From positions 1 through 29,201 of the forward strand of contig DAOTUC010000108.1 of the NCBI GenBank assembly GCA_034437315.1: a stretch of DNA of 29,201 nt, given 5' to 3'. The notes under the pieces were generated by a model. It searched no databases and had not been told where the DNA came from. It saw nothing but the letters and a program-made list of their open reading frames with translations. The first letter of the stretch is position 1, and the number at the start of each line of letters is the position of its first letter. Origin of the DNA: DSAR01 sp034437315 (GTDB taxonomy: Bacteria; Chloroflexota; Anaerolineae; B4-G1). Of the stretch, positions 8,023-16,905 are shown in pieces. The translations under genes and the position numbers were made by a program.

Positions 8023-9003
8023 ATGGAATATAAAGATTACTATGACATATTGGGCGTGGATAGGAACGCCGATCAAGGCGAGATCAAGAAGGCGTTCCGT
8101 CGTAAGGCCCGTAAGCTGCACCCCGACGTCAACCCCAACGATCCCCAGGCGGAGGAGCGTTTCAAGGAGATCAACGAGGCCTACGAGGTACTCTCAGACC
8201 CGGAGAAGCGATCCAAGTACGATCAGTTGGGCGCTGAGTGGTCCCGTTACCAACAGACTGGCGGGCGACCCAGCGGGTTTGATTGGGGGCAGTGGGCGAC
8301 GGCGGGCGCGCCGGGCGGCGGCGAGCGCGTCAACGTGCGCTACGGTTCACCGGAGGATTTACAGGATATGTTCGGCGGTGGGAGTCCCTTCTCCGACTTT
8401 TTCTCCCAGATCTTCGGGGGGATGGGACAGGGTGGGCGGCCCGGCGGGCCCGGAGCCCCGCGCGGTTACGAGTACCACGCCCGTCCCCAGCGCGGGCAAG
8501 ATTACGAGCATGAGATCGAGATCAGCCTGACCGAGGCCTATCACGGCACGTCGCGCATTGTCCAGAAGGAAGGCGGCCGACGCCTGGAGGTCAACATCCC
8601 GCCTGGCGCCCGCACCGGCACGCGGGTTCGCGTGGCCGGGGAGGGCGGCGGTGGGGCGGGAGGCGGGCCGGCGGGCGACATTTACCTGCGGGTGCGGGTG
8701 GCGCCGGATCCCCGCTTCGAGCGGGAGGGGGATGACCTGCGGGTTTCAGTCCCGGTCGGTCTTTATACGGCCATCTTGGGCGGCGAGGTGCGGGCACCCA
8801 CGCCCGGCGGCGACGTGATGTTGACCATCCCGCCGGAGACACAGAACGGGAGCGTCTTCCGCCTGCGCGGGCAGGGGATGCCCCACTTGAAGAACCCCGA
8901 CCAACGAGGTGATCTCTACGCCGAGGTTGACGTGCGCTTACCCACCGACCTCAGCCCGCGCCAGCGGGAGCTGTTCGAACGGCTACGGGAGGAGGAAGCA
9001 TGA
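8023..9003 (+). CDS. dnaJ: DnaJ-family co-chaperone, CbpA type (no zinc finger)
   Basis: This J-protein delivers substrates to DnaK and stimulates its ATPase. The J domain covers residues 1-68 with the HPD motif at 33-35. A Gly/Phe-rich linker follows (about 100-150; SPFSDFFSQIFGGMGQGG), then C-terminal domains I and II (RRLEVNIPPGARTGTRVR; LRLRGQGMPHL-type segment near 290). The four CXXCXGXG repeats of canonical DnaJ are missing, so this is the type II/CbpA form, at 326 residues a normal length. AGAGGA at 8013-8018 precedes ATG 8023. Its stop codon falls exactly where the permease remnant on the other strand loses its homology. Confidence 0.92.
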   Translation: MEYKDYYDILGVDRNADQGEIKKAFRRKARKLHPDVNPNDPQAEERFKEINEAYEVLSDPEKRSKYDQLGAEWSRYQQTGGRPSGFDWGQWATAGAPGGGERVNVRYGSPEDLQDMFGGGSPFSDFFSQIFGGMGQGGRPGGPGAPRGYEYHARPQRGQDYEHEIEISLTEAYHGTSRIVQKEGGRRLEVNIPPGARTGTRVRVAGEGGGGAGGGPAGDIYLRVRVAPDPRFEREGDDLRVSVPVGLYTAILGGEVRAPTPGGDVMLTIPPETQNGSVFRLRGQGMPHLKNPDQRGDLYAEVDVRLPTDLSPRQRELFERLREEEA

Positions 9004-9590
9004 GCGAGCAGCGCGATGAAGATGATGCTGAAAAAGGCGATCCCCAGGCCCAGGGGAGCGAAATCGAACATGCCGAAGGGTTCGCCCGCGTACTGGGTGC
9101 GCAACGAGGCGATGATGATGTTAGGCGGCGTGCCGATCAACGTCATCATCCCGCCGAAGTGGGCGCTGAAGGCCAGCGGCATCAGGTAGAGCGCGGGGGA
9201 ACGCTCGCTTTTATGGGCCATCCGAATGGCCACGGGCATAAAGATGGCCAACGCGCCCACGTTGTTCATAAAGGCTGAACTCAACGCCGCCAGGCCGCAA
9301 AGCGTCGCTAACTGAAGGCTGAGGTTCTCACCGACGCCGGAGATCCAGCGGGCCAGGAGATCCACCACGCCCGAATTTTGCAAGCCCAGGCTACAGATCA
9401 GCACCGCCGCCACCGTCACCACCGCGGGATGCCCGTAGCCGATAAAGGCCTCCTCCGCCGAAATGATCCCCGCGACGACGAGCAGGAGCAACCCCAGCAT
9501 AGCGACCAGATCGTAGCGCCAGCGTGTCAAGGCTGGCAGCAGGAGAATCATAACAATAACCGCGTAGACAATCCCTTGATCAACTGTCAT
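8916..9590 (-). pseudogene. Truncated SLC13-family (ArsB/NhaD-like) permease
   Basis: From ATG 9590 about 195 residues match the N-terminal part of SLC13-type ion transporters: a run of hydrophobic helices, ALSSAFMNNVGALAIFMP and GGMMTLIGTPPNIII. Such permeases are usually near 590 residues, with RCK_C domains in the middle. Here homology stops at about position 9005, after IIFIALL, and the frame runs into antisense dnaJ until the stop at 8916. The start is certain (GGAGG at 9596-9600, GGAGGTAAAG then ATG) and a promoter is present, so the 5' end looks intact. The frame extends upstream to 9800, but without family resemblance. Function is most likely lost. Confidence 0.75.
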
Positions 9591-9681
9591 CTTTACCTCC
9601 GGTGATTTCGCGCCGGTTTCGACGTTCGTGCGCCAGACGACTGCTGGTAAATTTTTTTTGGACGTCGCGTACCACCGGGGG

Positions 9682-9710
9682 ATTTTAACATGCTCGGATA
9701 ATGAAGACAA
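9682..9710 (-). promoter_or_regulatory. Promoter for the truncated permease
   Basis: On the minus strand TTGTCT (9705-9710) and TAAAAT (9682-9687) are 17 bases apart. The expected leader is about 85 nt. The promoter appears to have survived the truncation of the gene, so its transcript would run antisense into the 3' end of dnaJ. Confidence 0.45.
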
Positions 9711-9921
9711 GCATAACTGCTCACCCTCTTGCGGGTTTGGGGGCGATTCCTGGGTCGAACGTGTACTGGCGCTACCTGACAGAGCCTGTTTTGTGGTCAT
9801 TTTTGAACCTGCGGGCGGGTGGATTGAGTCGATACAGACAGGCTTTCGGATGAAGGGGAACCGTAGGACGTCTAATCAAACGCGCTTTTAAGTGGCCTTC
9901 ACTTGTTAGCGGCTTGCCCAC

Positions 9922-9949
9922 TTGTGTATCTCCCACGAGCGACTATAAT
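9922..9949 (+). promoter_or_regulatory. Promoter for the membrane-subtilase gene
   Basis: TTGTGT (9922-9927) and a perfect TATAAT (9944-9949) are separated by 16 bases. The predicted leader is about 45 nt and contains AGGAG at 9987-9991, eight bases before ATG 10000. Confidence 0.55.
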
Positions 9950-9999
9950 AAAATTATGACGAAGGGGAAATTCCATTTGCGATCACAGGAGATTCATCA

Positions 10000-12558
10000 A
10001 TGAATAATGCGACACGGTCAAGGCGAACCGGCTGCCGTCCATTCGCCAGGCTCGCTATCATTCTGGGTGTCCTATTATGGCTAGGCGCAGCGCCGCCGCT
10101 CGTCGTCCTGCTGACCAACGTCACGTTGGGCGAGACGCTTGGGCGGGGCGTCATCTCTGTTCTCGCGATCCTGCTCTCCGCACTGCTGCTCATCCCCCCT
10201 TTTCTGGGAATCGCGCTCCTCACCCGCCGCCGCGCCGGATGGCGAACGGCGTCCGCGGTCGCCGTCGCCGCTCTCCTCGTCTCCGGTTACGTCATACTCG
10301 GCGCGCTCGCTCAAGCGCCCTTTCCGGAAAGCAATCGCCCTCCGCTCTACGGACCCAGCGCCTGGGCTGACGCGCTCCACATGGCGCTGATCATACCCTA
10401 CGCCATTTGCGCCGCCTGGATCGCCCCGCGCCTGGCCGGCGTCCCCCGCCGCTCCTCCAGGCGTTGGTTGGGTTTGATTCGCCCCGACGGATCCACGCTT
10501 TTCATCGCCCTGGCTGCGGCCGCCCTTATCACCCTGCCGTGGACGGTGACCGGCGCGCTGGGCGATAGCCTCACCAGCCTGGTTCAGCTATTCCAGGCGC
10601 TGGCGTGGGCTGCGCCCGCGGCGTTGATCTACTGGGGCGTCCTCTTTCGTCTGTTGAACGAGGTGATGGGCAGACGCCCCTGGGCGGCCGCCTTGCTCGT
10701 CATCCTCCTCTACTGGATGGGGACGATGGGCGGTGTCCTGCCCAATGGCGACTGGGGCGTATTGCTGACCGGCGTCTATCTCCTGCCGCTGGCTTTCCTC
10801 CTGACCGAATTGCGCGCCCGGGGAAATGGCGTCATTCCGCTGATCCTGCTTGCCTTTTGCTGCCGCGCCTCGGCCCGCCTATTCGTTGACCCGCGCGACG
10901 TGCTCGCCCAACAGGGCATCCCGGAACTCCAACATCTCTTGAGCTATGCCATCGTCCACGTCGTCACCGGGCTTGTGGGGCTCGGCCTGTGGGGCGGGCG
11001 ACAGATAGGGTTGCAACTTCGGGACAAGGCCAGGGTTTCTGCGGCGGTGGGTTTGACGCTCTCTGTGGTTTCCGCTCTGGTTGCAGGAGGCGTATGGCTG
11101 GGGCTATACGTCTTCGCCGGCAATCCGGGTTTCTCCAACGACGGTTTCGTGATCGTCCTGGAGGAGCAGGCGGATTTGAGCGCCGCCTACGACATCGCCG
11201 ACCGGGAGGCGCGGCTCCAATACGTCTACGACACGCTGACCGAGACAGCCGAGCGCACCCAGGCAGATCTGCGGGCGGAACTGGATGAGCTGGGCCTCCC
11301 CTACCGCGCCTATTACGCGATCAATATGATCCGGGTGGACGGTCATCGCTGGCGGATGCGCCGTTTCGAGGGCCGGCCCGGCGTCGCGCAAGCGCTCCTG
11401 AATCCCAACGCGCGGGAATATCCCTATGCCATCCCCTTGCCGGACGACACTAGCCTTGGCGAGCCGGTCGGCCTGCAACTGAACCTGAGCGCTATCCGCG
11501 CCGACGAGGCCTGGGCGCTGGGGGCGACGGGGGAGGGCATCGTCGTCGCCGGGCAGGACACCGGTTACGATTGGACCCACCCCGCGCTCCAACCCCATTA
11601 CCGGGGCTGGGACGGCGTCTCCGCCGAGCACGATTACAACTGGCACGACGCCTGGGACGATGCTGCTGTTCCCTTTGACGACGGTTCCCACGGCACCCAC
11701 ACGATGGGCACCGTCCTCGGCGACGACAGCAATGGGAACCAGACCGGCGTCGCGCCGGGCGCGCAATGGATCGGTTGCCGCAACATGCGGCGCGGATACG
11801 GCAATCCGGCCTCCTACACCGAGTGTATGGAATATTTCATCGCGCCCTATTCCCACGGCGGCGATCCTTTTCACGATGGGGACGTGACGATGGCGCCCCA
11901 CATCGTCAGTAACTCCTGGGGCTGCCCAACTTGGGAGGGTTGTGAGATCGGTACGCTGGAGACGGCTGTCGATGCGCTGCGGGCGGCCGGTGTGATGATG
12001 GTCGTCGCGGCCGGCAATGAGGGCCCCGCTTGCAGCAGCGCCGATACCGCCCCCGCGCCCTACGACGCCGCCTTCACCGTCGGCGCGACGAGCAGCAACG
12101 GCGTGATCGTCGGCTTCAGCAGCCGCGGCCCGGTGAATGCTTCGGGCGACGGCCCGAACAACGGCCCGAACAGCGGCCTGATCAAACCCGACGTCGTCGC
12201 GCCCGGCGATTACGTGCGCTCCGCCGTGCCCGGCGAGGCGTATGCCTACAGCAGCGGCACGTCGATGGCGGCCCCCCACGTGGCCGGCGTGGCGGCGCTG
12301 TTGTGGTCAGCGGACCCAACCCTGATTGGTGACATCGATGCCACCGAGCGTCTGATCTGCCAGACCGCCGCGCGCAAGCCGGTCGAGGAGGTCTGCACGG
12401 TCGAACACGAGGTCCCCGATAACCCACTGGCTTCGATGATGGTCAATCCCATCTGCGCCTGCGGCGGTGTGACCGGCGCGCCCAACAACGTCTACGGTTG
12501 CGGCTTCATCGACGCCGGCGCCGCCATCCAGGCCATCCTGGAGCGAGCTGGCGAATGA
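10000..12558 (+). CDS. Polytopic membrane protein fused to a subtilisin-like (S8) serine protease
   Basis: The protein has 852 residues. Residues 1 to about 375 hold about ten hydrophobic helices. A segment near 205-235 (YWGVLFRLLNEVMGRRPWAA) resembles the core of CPBP/CAAX-type membrane proteases, but the EE pair of that family is not there. Residues 380-500 look like a subtilase propeptide (FVIVLEEQADLSAAYDIAD). The S8 domain follows with a complete catalytic set: D520 in GQDTGYDW, H564 in SHGTHTMG, the oxyanion N673 in AAGNEGP, and S755 in SSGTSMAAPHVAG. The ribosome binding site AGGAG fixes ATG 10000. The protease domain probably faces outside the membrane. The neighbours do not suggest a substrate. 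Confidence 0.85.
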   Translation: MNNATRSRRTGCRPFARLAIILGVLLWLGAAPPLVVLLTNVTLGETLGRGVISVLAILLSALLLIPPFLGIALLTRRRAGWRTASAVAVAALLVSGYVILGALAQAPFPESNRPPLYGPSAWADALHMALIIPYAICAAWIAPRLAGVPRRSSRRWLGLIRPDGSTLFIALAAAALITLPWTVTGALGDSLTSLVQLFQALAWAAPAALIYWGVLFRLLNEVMGRRPWAAALLVILLYWMGTMGGVLPNGDWGVLLTGVYLLPLAFLLTELRARGNGVIPLILLAFCCRASARLFVDPRDVLAQQGIPELQHLLSYAIVHVVTGLVGLGLWGGRQIGLQLRDKARVSAAVGLTLSVVSALVAGGVWLGLYVFAGNPGFSNDGFVIVLEEQADLSAAYDIADREARLQYVYDTLTETAERTQADLRAELDELGLPYRAYYAINMIRVDGHRWRMRRFEGRPGVAQALLNPNAREYPYAIPLPDDTSLGEPVGLQLNLSAIRADEAWALGATGEGIVVAGQDTGYDWTHPALQPHYRGWDGVSAEHDYNWHDAWDDAAVPFDDGSHGTHTMGTVLGDDSNGNQTGVAPGAQWIGCRNMRRGYGNPASYTECMEYFIAPYSHGGDPFHDGDVTMAPHIVSNSWGCPTWEGCEIGTLETAVDALRAAGVMMVVAAGNEGPACSSADTAPAPYDAAFTVGATSSNGVIVGFSSRGPVNASGDGPNNGPNSGLIKPDVVAPGDYVRSAVPGEAYAYSSGTSMAAPHVAGVAALLWSADPTLIGDIDATERLICQTAARKPVEEVCTVEHEVPDNPLASMMVNPICACGGVTGAPNNVYGCGFIDAGAAIQAILERAGE

Positions 12559-12605
12559 GCGAGCCGGCGAATGAATGAACGAGTCAGCGAACCATTCACC
12601 GATCT
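12541..12605. repeat. Degenerate CGTCATTCGT-type repeat tract
   Basis: The end of the protease gene and the following spacer contain GCGAGCtGGCGAATGA and GCGAGCcGGCGAATGA in tandem, then further variants up to the glgC ribosome binding site. Read on the minus strand they become TTCGCTGACTCGTTCATTC, the same style of repeat as at 20116-20180 and 27741-27796. Confidence 0.45.
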
Positions 12606-12617
12606 TAAGGAGGAAAA

Positions 12618-13907
12618 ATGAGCACCCAAGACGTAATGGCCGTCATCCTGGGGGGCGGGCAAGGCACACGTCTCTATCCCCTCACCAAGTTACGGGCCAA
12701 GCCGGCCGTACCCATCGGCGGTCAATATCGACTGATCGACATTCCTATCAGCAATTGTATGAATTCCGGCATCCACAAGATTTACGTGCTGACTCAGTTT
12801 CTCTCGGCGTCGCTTCATCGCCACATCTACCAGACGTATAAGTTCGACCTGTTCTCCGGCGGCTTCGTCCACATCCTGGCGGCCGAGGAGACGCCCAGCG
12901 GCATGGACTGGTACCAGGGAACCGCGGACGCAGTGCGTAAGCAATTGCCCCGTTTCACGCACACCCGTGTCGAGGACGTGTTGATCCTTTCGGGTGACCA
13001 TCTCTACCGGATGGACTACGGCAATTTCGTCGCGCTGCATCGTGAGAAACGGGCCGACGTGACCATCGCCGTCCAACCGGTGGCTGCGGCCGATGCGCCG
13101 CGGTTCGGCATTCTCAAGACCAACGCCGATGGGCAGATCACGTCCTTTCACGAAAAGCCGCCCCTCGACGAATTGGCGGGTTTAGAAAGTTTGCCCGGTG
13201 CTGAACGCCCTTATCTGGCATCGATGGGCATCTACCTCTTCCGTGCCGATGTCTTGAAAAGACTCCTGACCACGTCGGATGCCGAGGACTTTGGCAAGCA
13301 GATCATCCCGGCTGCCATTGAAGAATCTCGCGTCTACGCTTTCCCGTTCGATGCATACTGGGAGGATATCGGCACCATCCGCGCGTTCTACGAGGCGAAT
13401 CTGGCCCTCACACGCACCGATCCGCCCTTCGATTTTTATGATCCGGTCAACCCGATCTACACCCGGCCTCGTTTCCTCCCCGCTTCATGGGCGGATGGGT
13501 GCGATCTGATGGCGACGGTGCTGGCGGAGGGATGTTACCTCCAGCAATCCGACATCCACGAATCGGTGATCGGCCTGCGCAGCAAAGTCAGGCCGGAGAC
13601 CCGCATCGCGCGCACCGTCATGATGGGCGCTGATTTCTACGAGACGGCGGAACAGAAGGCGCGAAATCGCACGTTGGGACGACCCGACATCGGGATTGGG
13701 CGCGGCTGTTCTATCGAGGGCGCCATTCTCGATAAGAACGTGCGCATCGGTGAAGGGGTCATCATCCGTCCTCACGATCCCGACGTGGAGAAGATCGACG
13801 AGAAAATCGAGACTGGCGGCAAGCATCCGGAGGCGACTTACACCATTCGAGGCGGCGTCGTCGTCGTTCCCAAAAACGGGATCATCCCCGACGGCTCCGT
13901 GATTTGA
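12618..13907 (+). CDS. glgC: Glucose-1-phosphate adenylyltransferase
   Basis: GlgC makes ADP-glucose from ATP and glucose 1-phosphate, the committed step of bacterial glycogen synthesis. The 429-residue protein is complete. It has the nucleotidyltransferase signature GGGQGTRLYPLT, then AKPAVPIGGQYRLIDIPISN, the GTADAVRKQ segment, LILSGDHLYRMDY for metal and sugar binding, FHEKP, and a C-terminal left-handed beta-helix (IGRGCSIEGAILDKNVRIG). TAAGGAGG at 12606-12613 lies four bases before ATG 12618. No glgA or glgB is adjacent. It heads a plus-strand run with the RlmI-like gene 16 bases further on. Confidence 0.94.
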   Translation: MSTQDVMAVILGGGQGTRLYPLTKLRAKPAVPIGGQYRLIDIPISNCMNSGIHKIYVLTQFLSASLHRHIYQTYKFDLFSGGFVHILAAEETPSGMDWYQGTADAVRKQLPRFTHTRVEDVLILSGDHLYRMDYGNFVALHREKRADVTIAVQPVAAADAPRFGILKTNADGQITSFHEKPPLDELAGLESLPGAERPYLASMGIYLFRADVLKRLLTTSDAEDFGKQIIPAAIEESRVYAFPFDAYWEDIGTIRAFYEANLALTRTDPPFDFYDPVNPIYTRPRFLPASWADGCDLMATVLAEGCYLQQSDIHESVIGLRSKVRPETRIARTVMMGADFYETAEQKARNRTLGRPDIGIGRGCSIEGAILDKNVRIGEGVIIRPHDPDVEKIDEKIETGGKHPEATYTIRGGVVVVPKNGIIPDGSVI

Positions 13908-13923
13908 AGCGCCGAAGCAGGTC

Positions 13924-15192
13924 ATGACGCCGTCAGCCGCCGATCTATCCGGCATCCCCAGGCCATCCGAGCGACGCATCGCCCTACACGTCACGGCGGC
14001 GGCGGAACGGGCCGTGCGCCAGGGCCACCCCTGGTTGTTCGAGTCGTCCATTCGCCGGCAGAAGCGGGAGGGGAAGCCCGGCGATTTGGCCGTCATCTTC
14101 GACCACCAAGACCGCTTCCTGGCGGTGGGGGTGTACGATCCGCTGTCGACCATCCGCGTGCGCGTGTTACAGCATGGCAAGTCGGCCCCCATCGGCCGCG
14201 ATTGGTTCCGGGACAAGTTGGCGGCGGCGATCCAGCGCCGGGCCGGGCTCGCGTCGGCGGACGCCACCGGCTATCGCCTGGTCCACGGCGCAAACGATTG
14301 TTTCCCCGGCATGGTCATCGACCGCTACACGCAGACGCTGGTGTTCAAACTCTACACCGCCGCCTGGATTCCCCATCTGCCGGACGTGCTGGCGGCGCTG
14401 GCGCGCGTTCAACCGCATCGGCGGGCCGTCTTGCGCCTGGGACGCGCGTTGCAGGCGCATCCTCGCCATTTGTACGGCCTGGAAGACGGCGCGATTTTGA
14501 GCGGACGCCCGCCGGACAGCGATCAGTCGCCCGGCCTGCGCGTGATTTTCCGCGAAAACGGCCTCCGTTTCGAGGCGGACCTGATCCACGGGCAGAAGAC
14601 TGGCTTCTTCCTCGATCAGCGGGAGAACCGGGCGCGGGCGGCGGCCCGTTCGACCAACAAGCGCGTGCTCGACGTCTTTGCCTACACCGGCGGATTCTCC
14701 GTCTACGCCGCATGGGGCGGCGCGCGATCCGTCGTCAGCCTCGACGCCAGCCGGCCGGCGTTGCGCGCGGCCGAGCGAAATTTCGCCCTCAACCGGGAAC
14801 ACCCGGCCGTCGCGGCCGCCCGCCACGAGACAGTCGCCGGGGACGCTTTCGAGGCGCTGGCCCGAATGGCGCGGGAGGGCCGCCGCTTCGACCTCATTAT
14901 CATCGATCCGCCCTCCTTCGCCCAGCAAGCGGCCCACGTCGAGAGCGGTATCGCGGCCTACGAGAAGCTCACCCACCTGGGATTGGACGTGCTCGAACGT
15001 GGCGGCGGGCTGGTGCAGGCTTCCTGTTCCAGCCGGATCAGCGCCGAGGCCTTCTTCGCCGCCGTGCACCGCGCGGCCCAGCAGGGCGACCGGTCGCTGC
15101 GCGAGGAGGCGCGCACCGGGCATCCCGTCGATCATCCCGTTGAATTTGAAGAGGCGGCTTATCTCAAATGTCTGTTCGCGACCGTATCTTAA
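13924..15192 (+). CDS. RlmI-like class I 23S rRNA (cytosine-5) methyltransferase
   Basis: The 422-residue protein has the RlmI layout. An N-terminal PUA-like RNA-binding domain (about 20-100; RQGHPWLFESSI) and a linker domain (GANDCFPGMVIDRY) are followed by a SAM methyltransferase domain: GQKTGFFLDQRENR, motif I VLDVFAYTGGFSVYAA, DLIIIDPPSFA for motif IV and LVQASCSS carrying the candidate catalytic cysteine. The E. coli family member modifies C1962 of 23S rRNA; the target here is inferred from that. ATG 13924 has only a poor ribosome binding site, so translation may be coupled to glgC. The next gene starts three bases after the stop. Confidence 0.85.
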   Translation: MTPSAADLSGIPRPSERRIALHVTAAAERAVRQGHPWLFESSIRRQKREGKPGDLAVIFDHQDRFLAVGVYDPLSTIRVRVLQHGKSAPIGRDWFRDKLAAAIQRRAGLASADATGYRLVHGANDCFPGMVIDRYTQTLVFKLYTAAWIPHLPDVLAALARVQPHRRAVLRLGRALQAHPRHLYGLEDGAILSGRPPDSDQSPGLRVIFRENGLRFEADLIHGQKTGFFLDQRENRARAAARSTNKRVLDVFAYTGGFSVYAAWGGARSVVSLDASRPALRAAERNFALNREHPAVAAARHETVAGDAFEALARMAREGRRFDLIIIDPPSFAQQAAHVESGIAAYEKLTHLGLDVLERGGGLVQASCSSRISAEAFFAAVHRAAQQGDRSLREEARTGHPVDHPVEFEEAAYLKCLFATVS

Positions 15193-15194
15193 CT

Positions 15195-16895
15195 ATGTTC
15201 TTACCCACAACACTTCAAGAATTGAAACAACTCGGTTGGGATGGCCTAGACGTCATCCTGGTGACGGGCGACAGCTACGTCGACAACCCCTTCGTCGGCG
15301 TGGCCGTCATCGGGCGGGTGCTGGCGGACGCCGGTTATCGCGTCGGCGTCATCGCCCAGCCGGACGTCCGATCGCCCAGGGACATCGTCCGCCTGGGCGA
15401 ACCGAGGCTCTTCTGGGGTGTGACCGGCGGCTGTATCGACTCGATGGTCGCCAACTATACCGCTACCAAGAAGCCAAAGCGGCGCGACGATATGACGCCC
15501 GGCGGGCGCAACGAGCGTCGCCCCGACCGGGCCGTGATCGTGTATACCAACCTGATCAAGCGCTATTTCAAGGACACCCGGCCTATCGTGTTGGGCGGGG
15601 TCGAGGCCAGCCTGCGCCGCGTGGCCCATTACGATTACTGGTCAGATAGCGTGCGGCGCTCCATCCTGTTCGATGCCAAGGCGGACCTCATCGTCTACGG
15701 CATGGGAGAGAAAACGGTGGTCGAATTAGCCCGACGATTGGAGCGGGACGCAACGGTCGACGAGGCAGTCGAGGACCTGCCGGGCGTCTGTTACATCGCG
15801 CACGAGAAAAAGGCCGGTTATCTGGAGCTGCCCGATTATCAGAGCGTCAAGCGGGATAAGCAAGCCTTCACCGAGATGTTCCACACCTTCTACCAGAACA
15901 ATGATCCCCGCACTGCCCAGGGATTGTATCAGCGACAGGACACCCGCTACCTGGTACAGAATCCGCCCGCCTCCTACCTGACCCAGAATGAGTTGGACGC
16001 GGTGCATCGGTTGGACTATCAGCGCGCACAGCATCCCTATTACGCCCGCCAGGGGGATGTGAGGGCGCTGGAGACGATCAAATTTTCCATCGCCGCCCAT
16101 CGCGGTTGTTACGGCGAGTGCAACTTCTGTTCCATCGCCGTCCACCAGGGGCGCACTGTCCGTTGGCGCAGCCAGGCGTCGGTCGTGGAGGAGGCGCGGC
16201 TGCTGACCCGGCTGCCCGATTTCAAGGGCTACATCCAGGATGTGGGCGGCCCCACCGCCAATATGTACGGCTTTGAATGTCAGAAGAAGCTCGAACAGGG
16301 TGTGTGTGCGGACCGGCGTTGTCTCTACCCCCGTGTGTGCCGGCGGCTCAACCCCGATCACCGGCGACAACTCTCGCTGTTGCAGCGTCTGCGGCGGATC
16401 AAAGGCGTCAAAAAGGTCTTTGTCCGTTCCGGCGTCCGCCACGACCTGGCGTTGGCCGACCGTAAGCGGGGCAAACGGTATCTCCAGGAAATCGTCCAAC
16501 ACCACGTCTCGGGCCAGATGAAGATCGCGCCGGAGCATACCGAGAAGCGCGTGCTGCGCCTGATGGGCAAACCGGGAACTGATGAGTTGCTCCGTTTCAA
16601 GGATGCGTTCTACCAATACACCCAGGCCGCCGGGAAGGAACAGTTTCTCACCTATTACCTGATCGCCGCGCACCCCGGTTGTACGGAGGCGGATATGCGC
16701 CACATGCGGCAATTCACTCGCCAGGCGTTGGACATTCGCCCGGAGCAGGTGCAAATCTTCACGCCTACCCCCTCGACCTATTCGACCCTGATGTATTACA
16801 CCGAACGGGATCCCTGGAGCGGGGAGAGCATCTTCGTGGAGAAAAGCCTCAAGGGGAAAATGCGCCAGAAAGCCATCGTGACCGGGAGAAAGTAA
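15195..16895 (+). CDS. YgiQ family radical SAM protein
   Basis: The protein has 566 residues from ATG 15195. It starts with the family-typical MFLPTT and LDVILVTGDSYVDNP, carries a B12-binding-like N-terminal region, then the [4Fe-4S] radical SAM triad C305-X3-C309-X2-C312 (CYGECNFC). A second cysteine group follows at about 365-385 (FECQKKL, CADRRCLYPRVC). The biochemical role of the family is unknown. The frame is open to ATG 15168, but the 15195 start matches the family and sits two bases after the previous stop, without a clear ribosome binding site. It is shorter than the E. coli protein because it ends near KGKMRQK and lacks the C-terminal extension. Confidence 0.9.
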   Translation: MFLPTTLQELKQLGWDGLDVILVTGDSYVDNPFVGVAVIGRVLADAGYRVGVIAQPDVRSPRDIVRLGEPRLFWGVTGGCIDSMVANYTATKKPKRRDDMTPGGRNERRPDRAVIVYTNLIKRYFKDTRPIVLGGVEASLRRVAHYDYWSDSVRRSILFDAKADLIVYGMGEKTVVELARRLERDATVDEAVEDLPGVCYIAHEKKAGYLELPDYQSVKRDKQAFTEMFHTFYQNNDPRTAQGLYQRQDTRYLVQNPPASYLTQNELDAVHRLDYQRAQHPYYARQGDVRALETIKFSIAAHRGCYGECNFCSIAVHQGRTVRWRSQASVVEEARLLTRLPDFKGYIQDVGGPTANMYGFECQKKLEQGVCADRRCLYPRVCRRLNPDHRRQLSLLQRLRRIKGVKKVFVRSGVRHDLALADRKRGKRYLQEIVQHHVSGQMKIAPEHTEKRVLRLMGKPGTDELLRFKDAFYQYTQAAGKEQFLTYYLIAAHPGCTEADMRHMRQFTRQALDIRPEQVQIFTPTPSTYSTLMYYTERDPWSGESIFVEKSLKGKMRQKAIVTGRK

Positions 16896-16905
16896 GGAGC
16901 CTCAA

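Larger units (their letters stand above)
9591..9999. other. Divergent intergenic region between permease remnant and subtilase gene
   Basis: This stretch holds the minus-strand promoter for the permease remnant and the plus-strand promoter for the protease, plus an isolated run of eight T at 9652-9659. A plus-strand ORF of 87 codons (9628-9891) has no ribosome binding site and no recognisable features, and was not called. Confidence 0.6.

Noticed and set aside
9628..9891. Plus-strand ORF of 87 codons upstream of the protease gene
   Set aside because: It starts at a GTG without a ribosome binding site, has no recognisable motif and lies over the antisense promoter region.
11104..12279. Long minus-strand ORF opposite the subtilase domain
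   Set aside because: It is low-complexity and rich in Arg, Gly and Ala, and it overlaps an unmistakable catalytic domain on the other strand.
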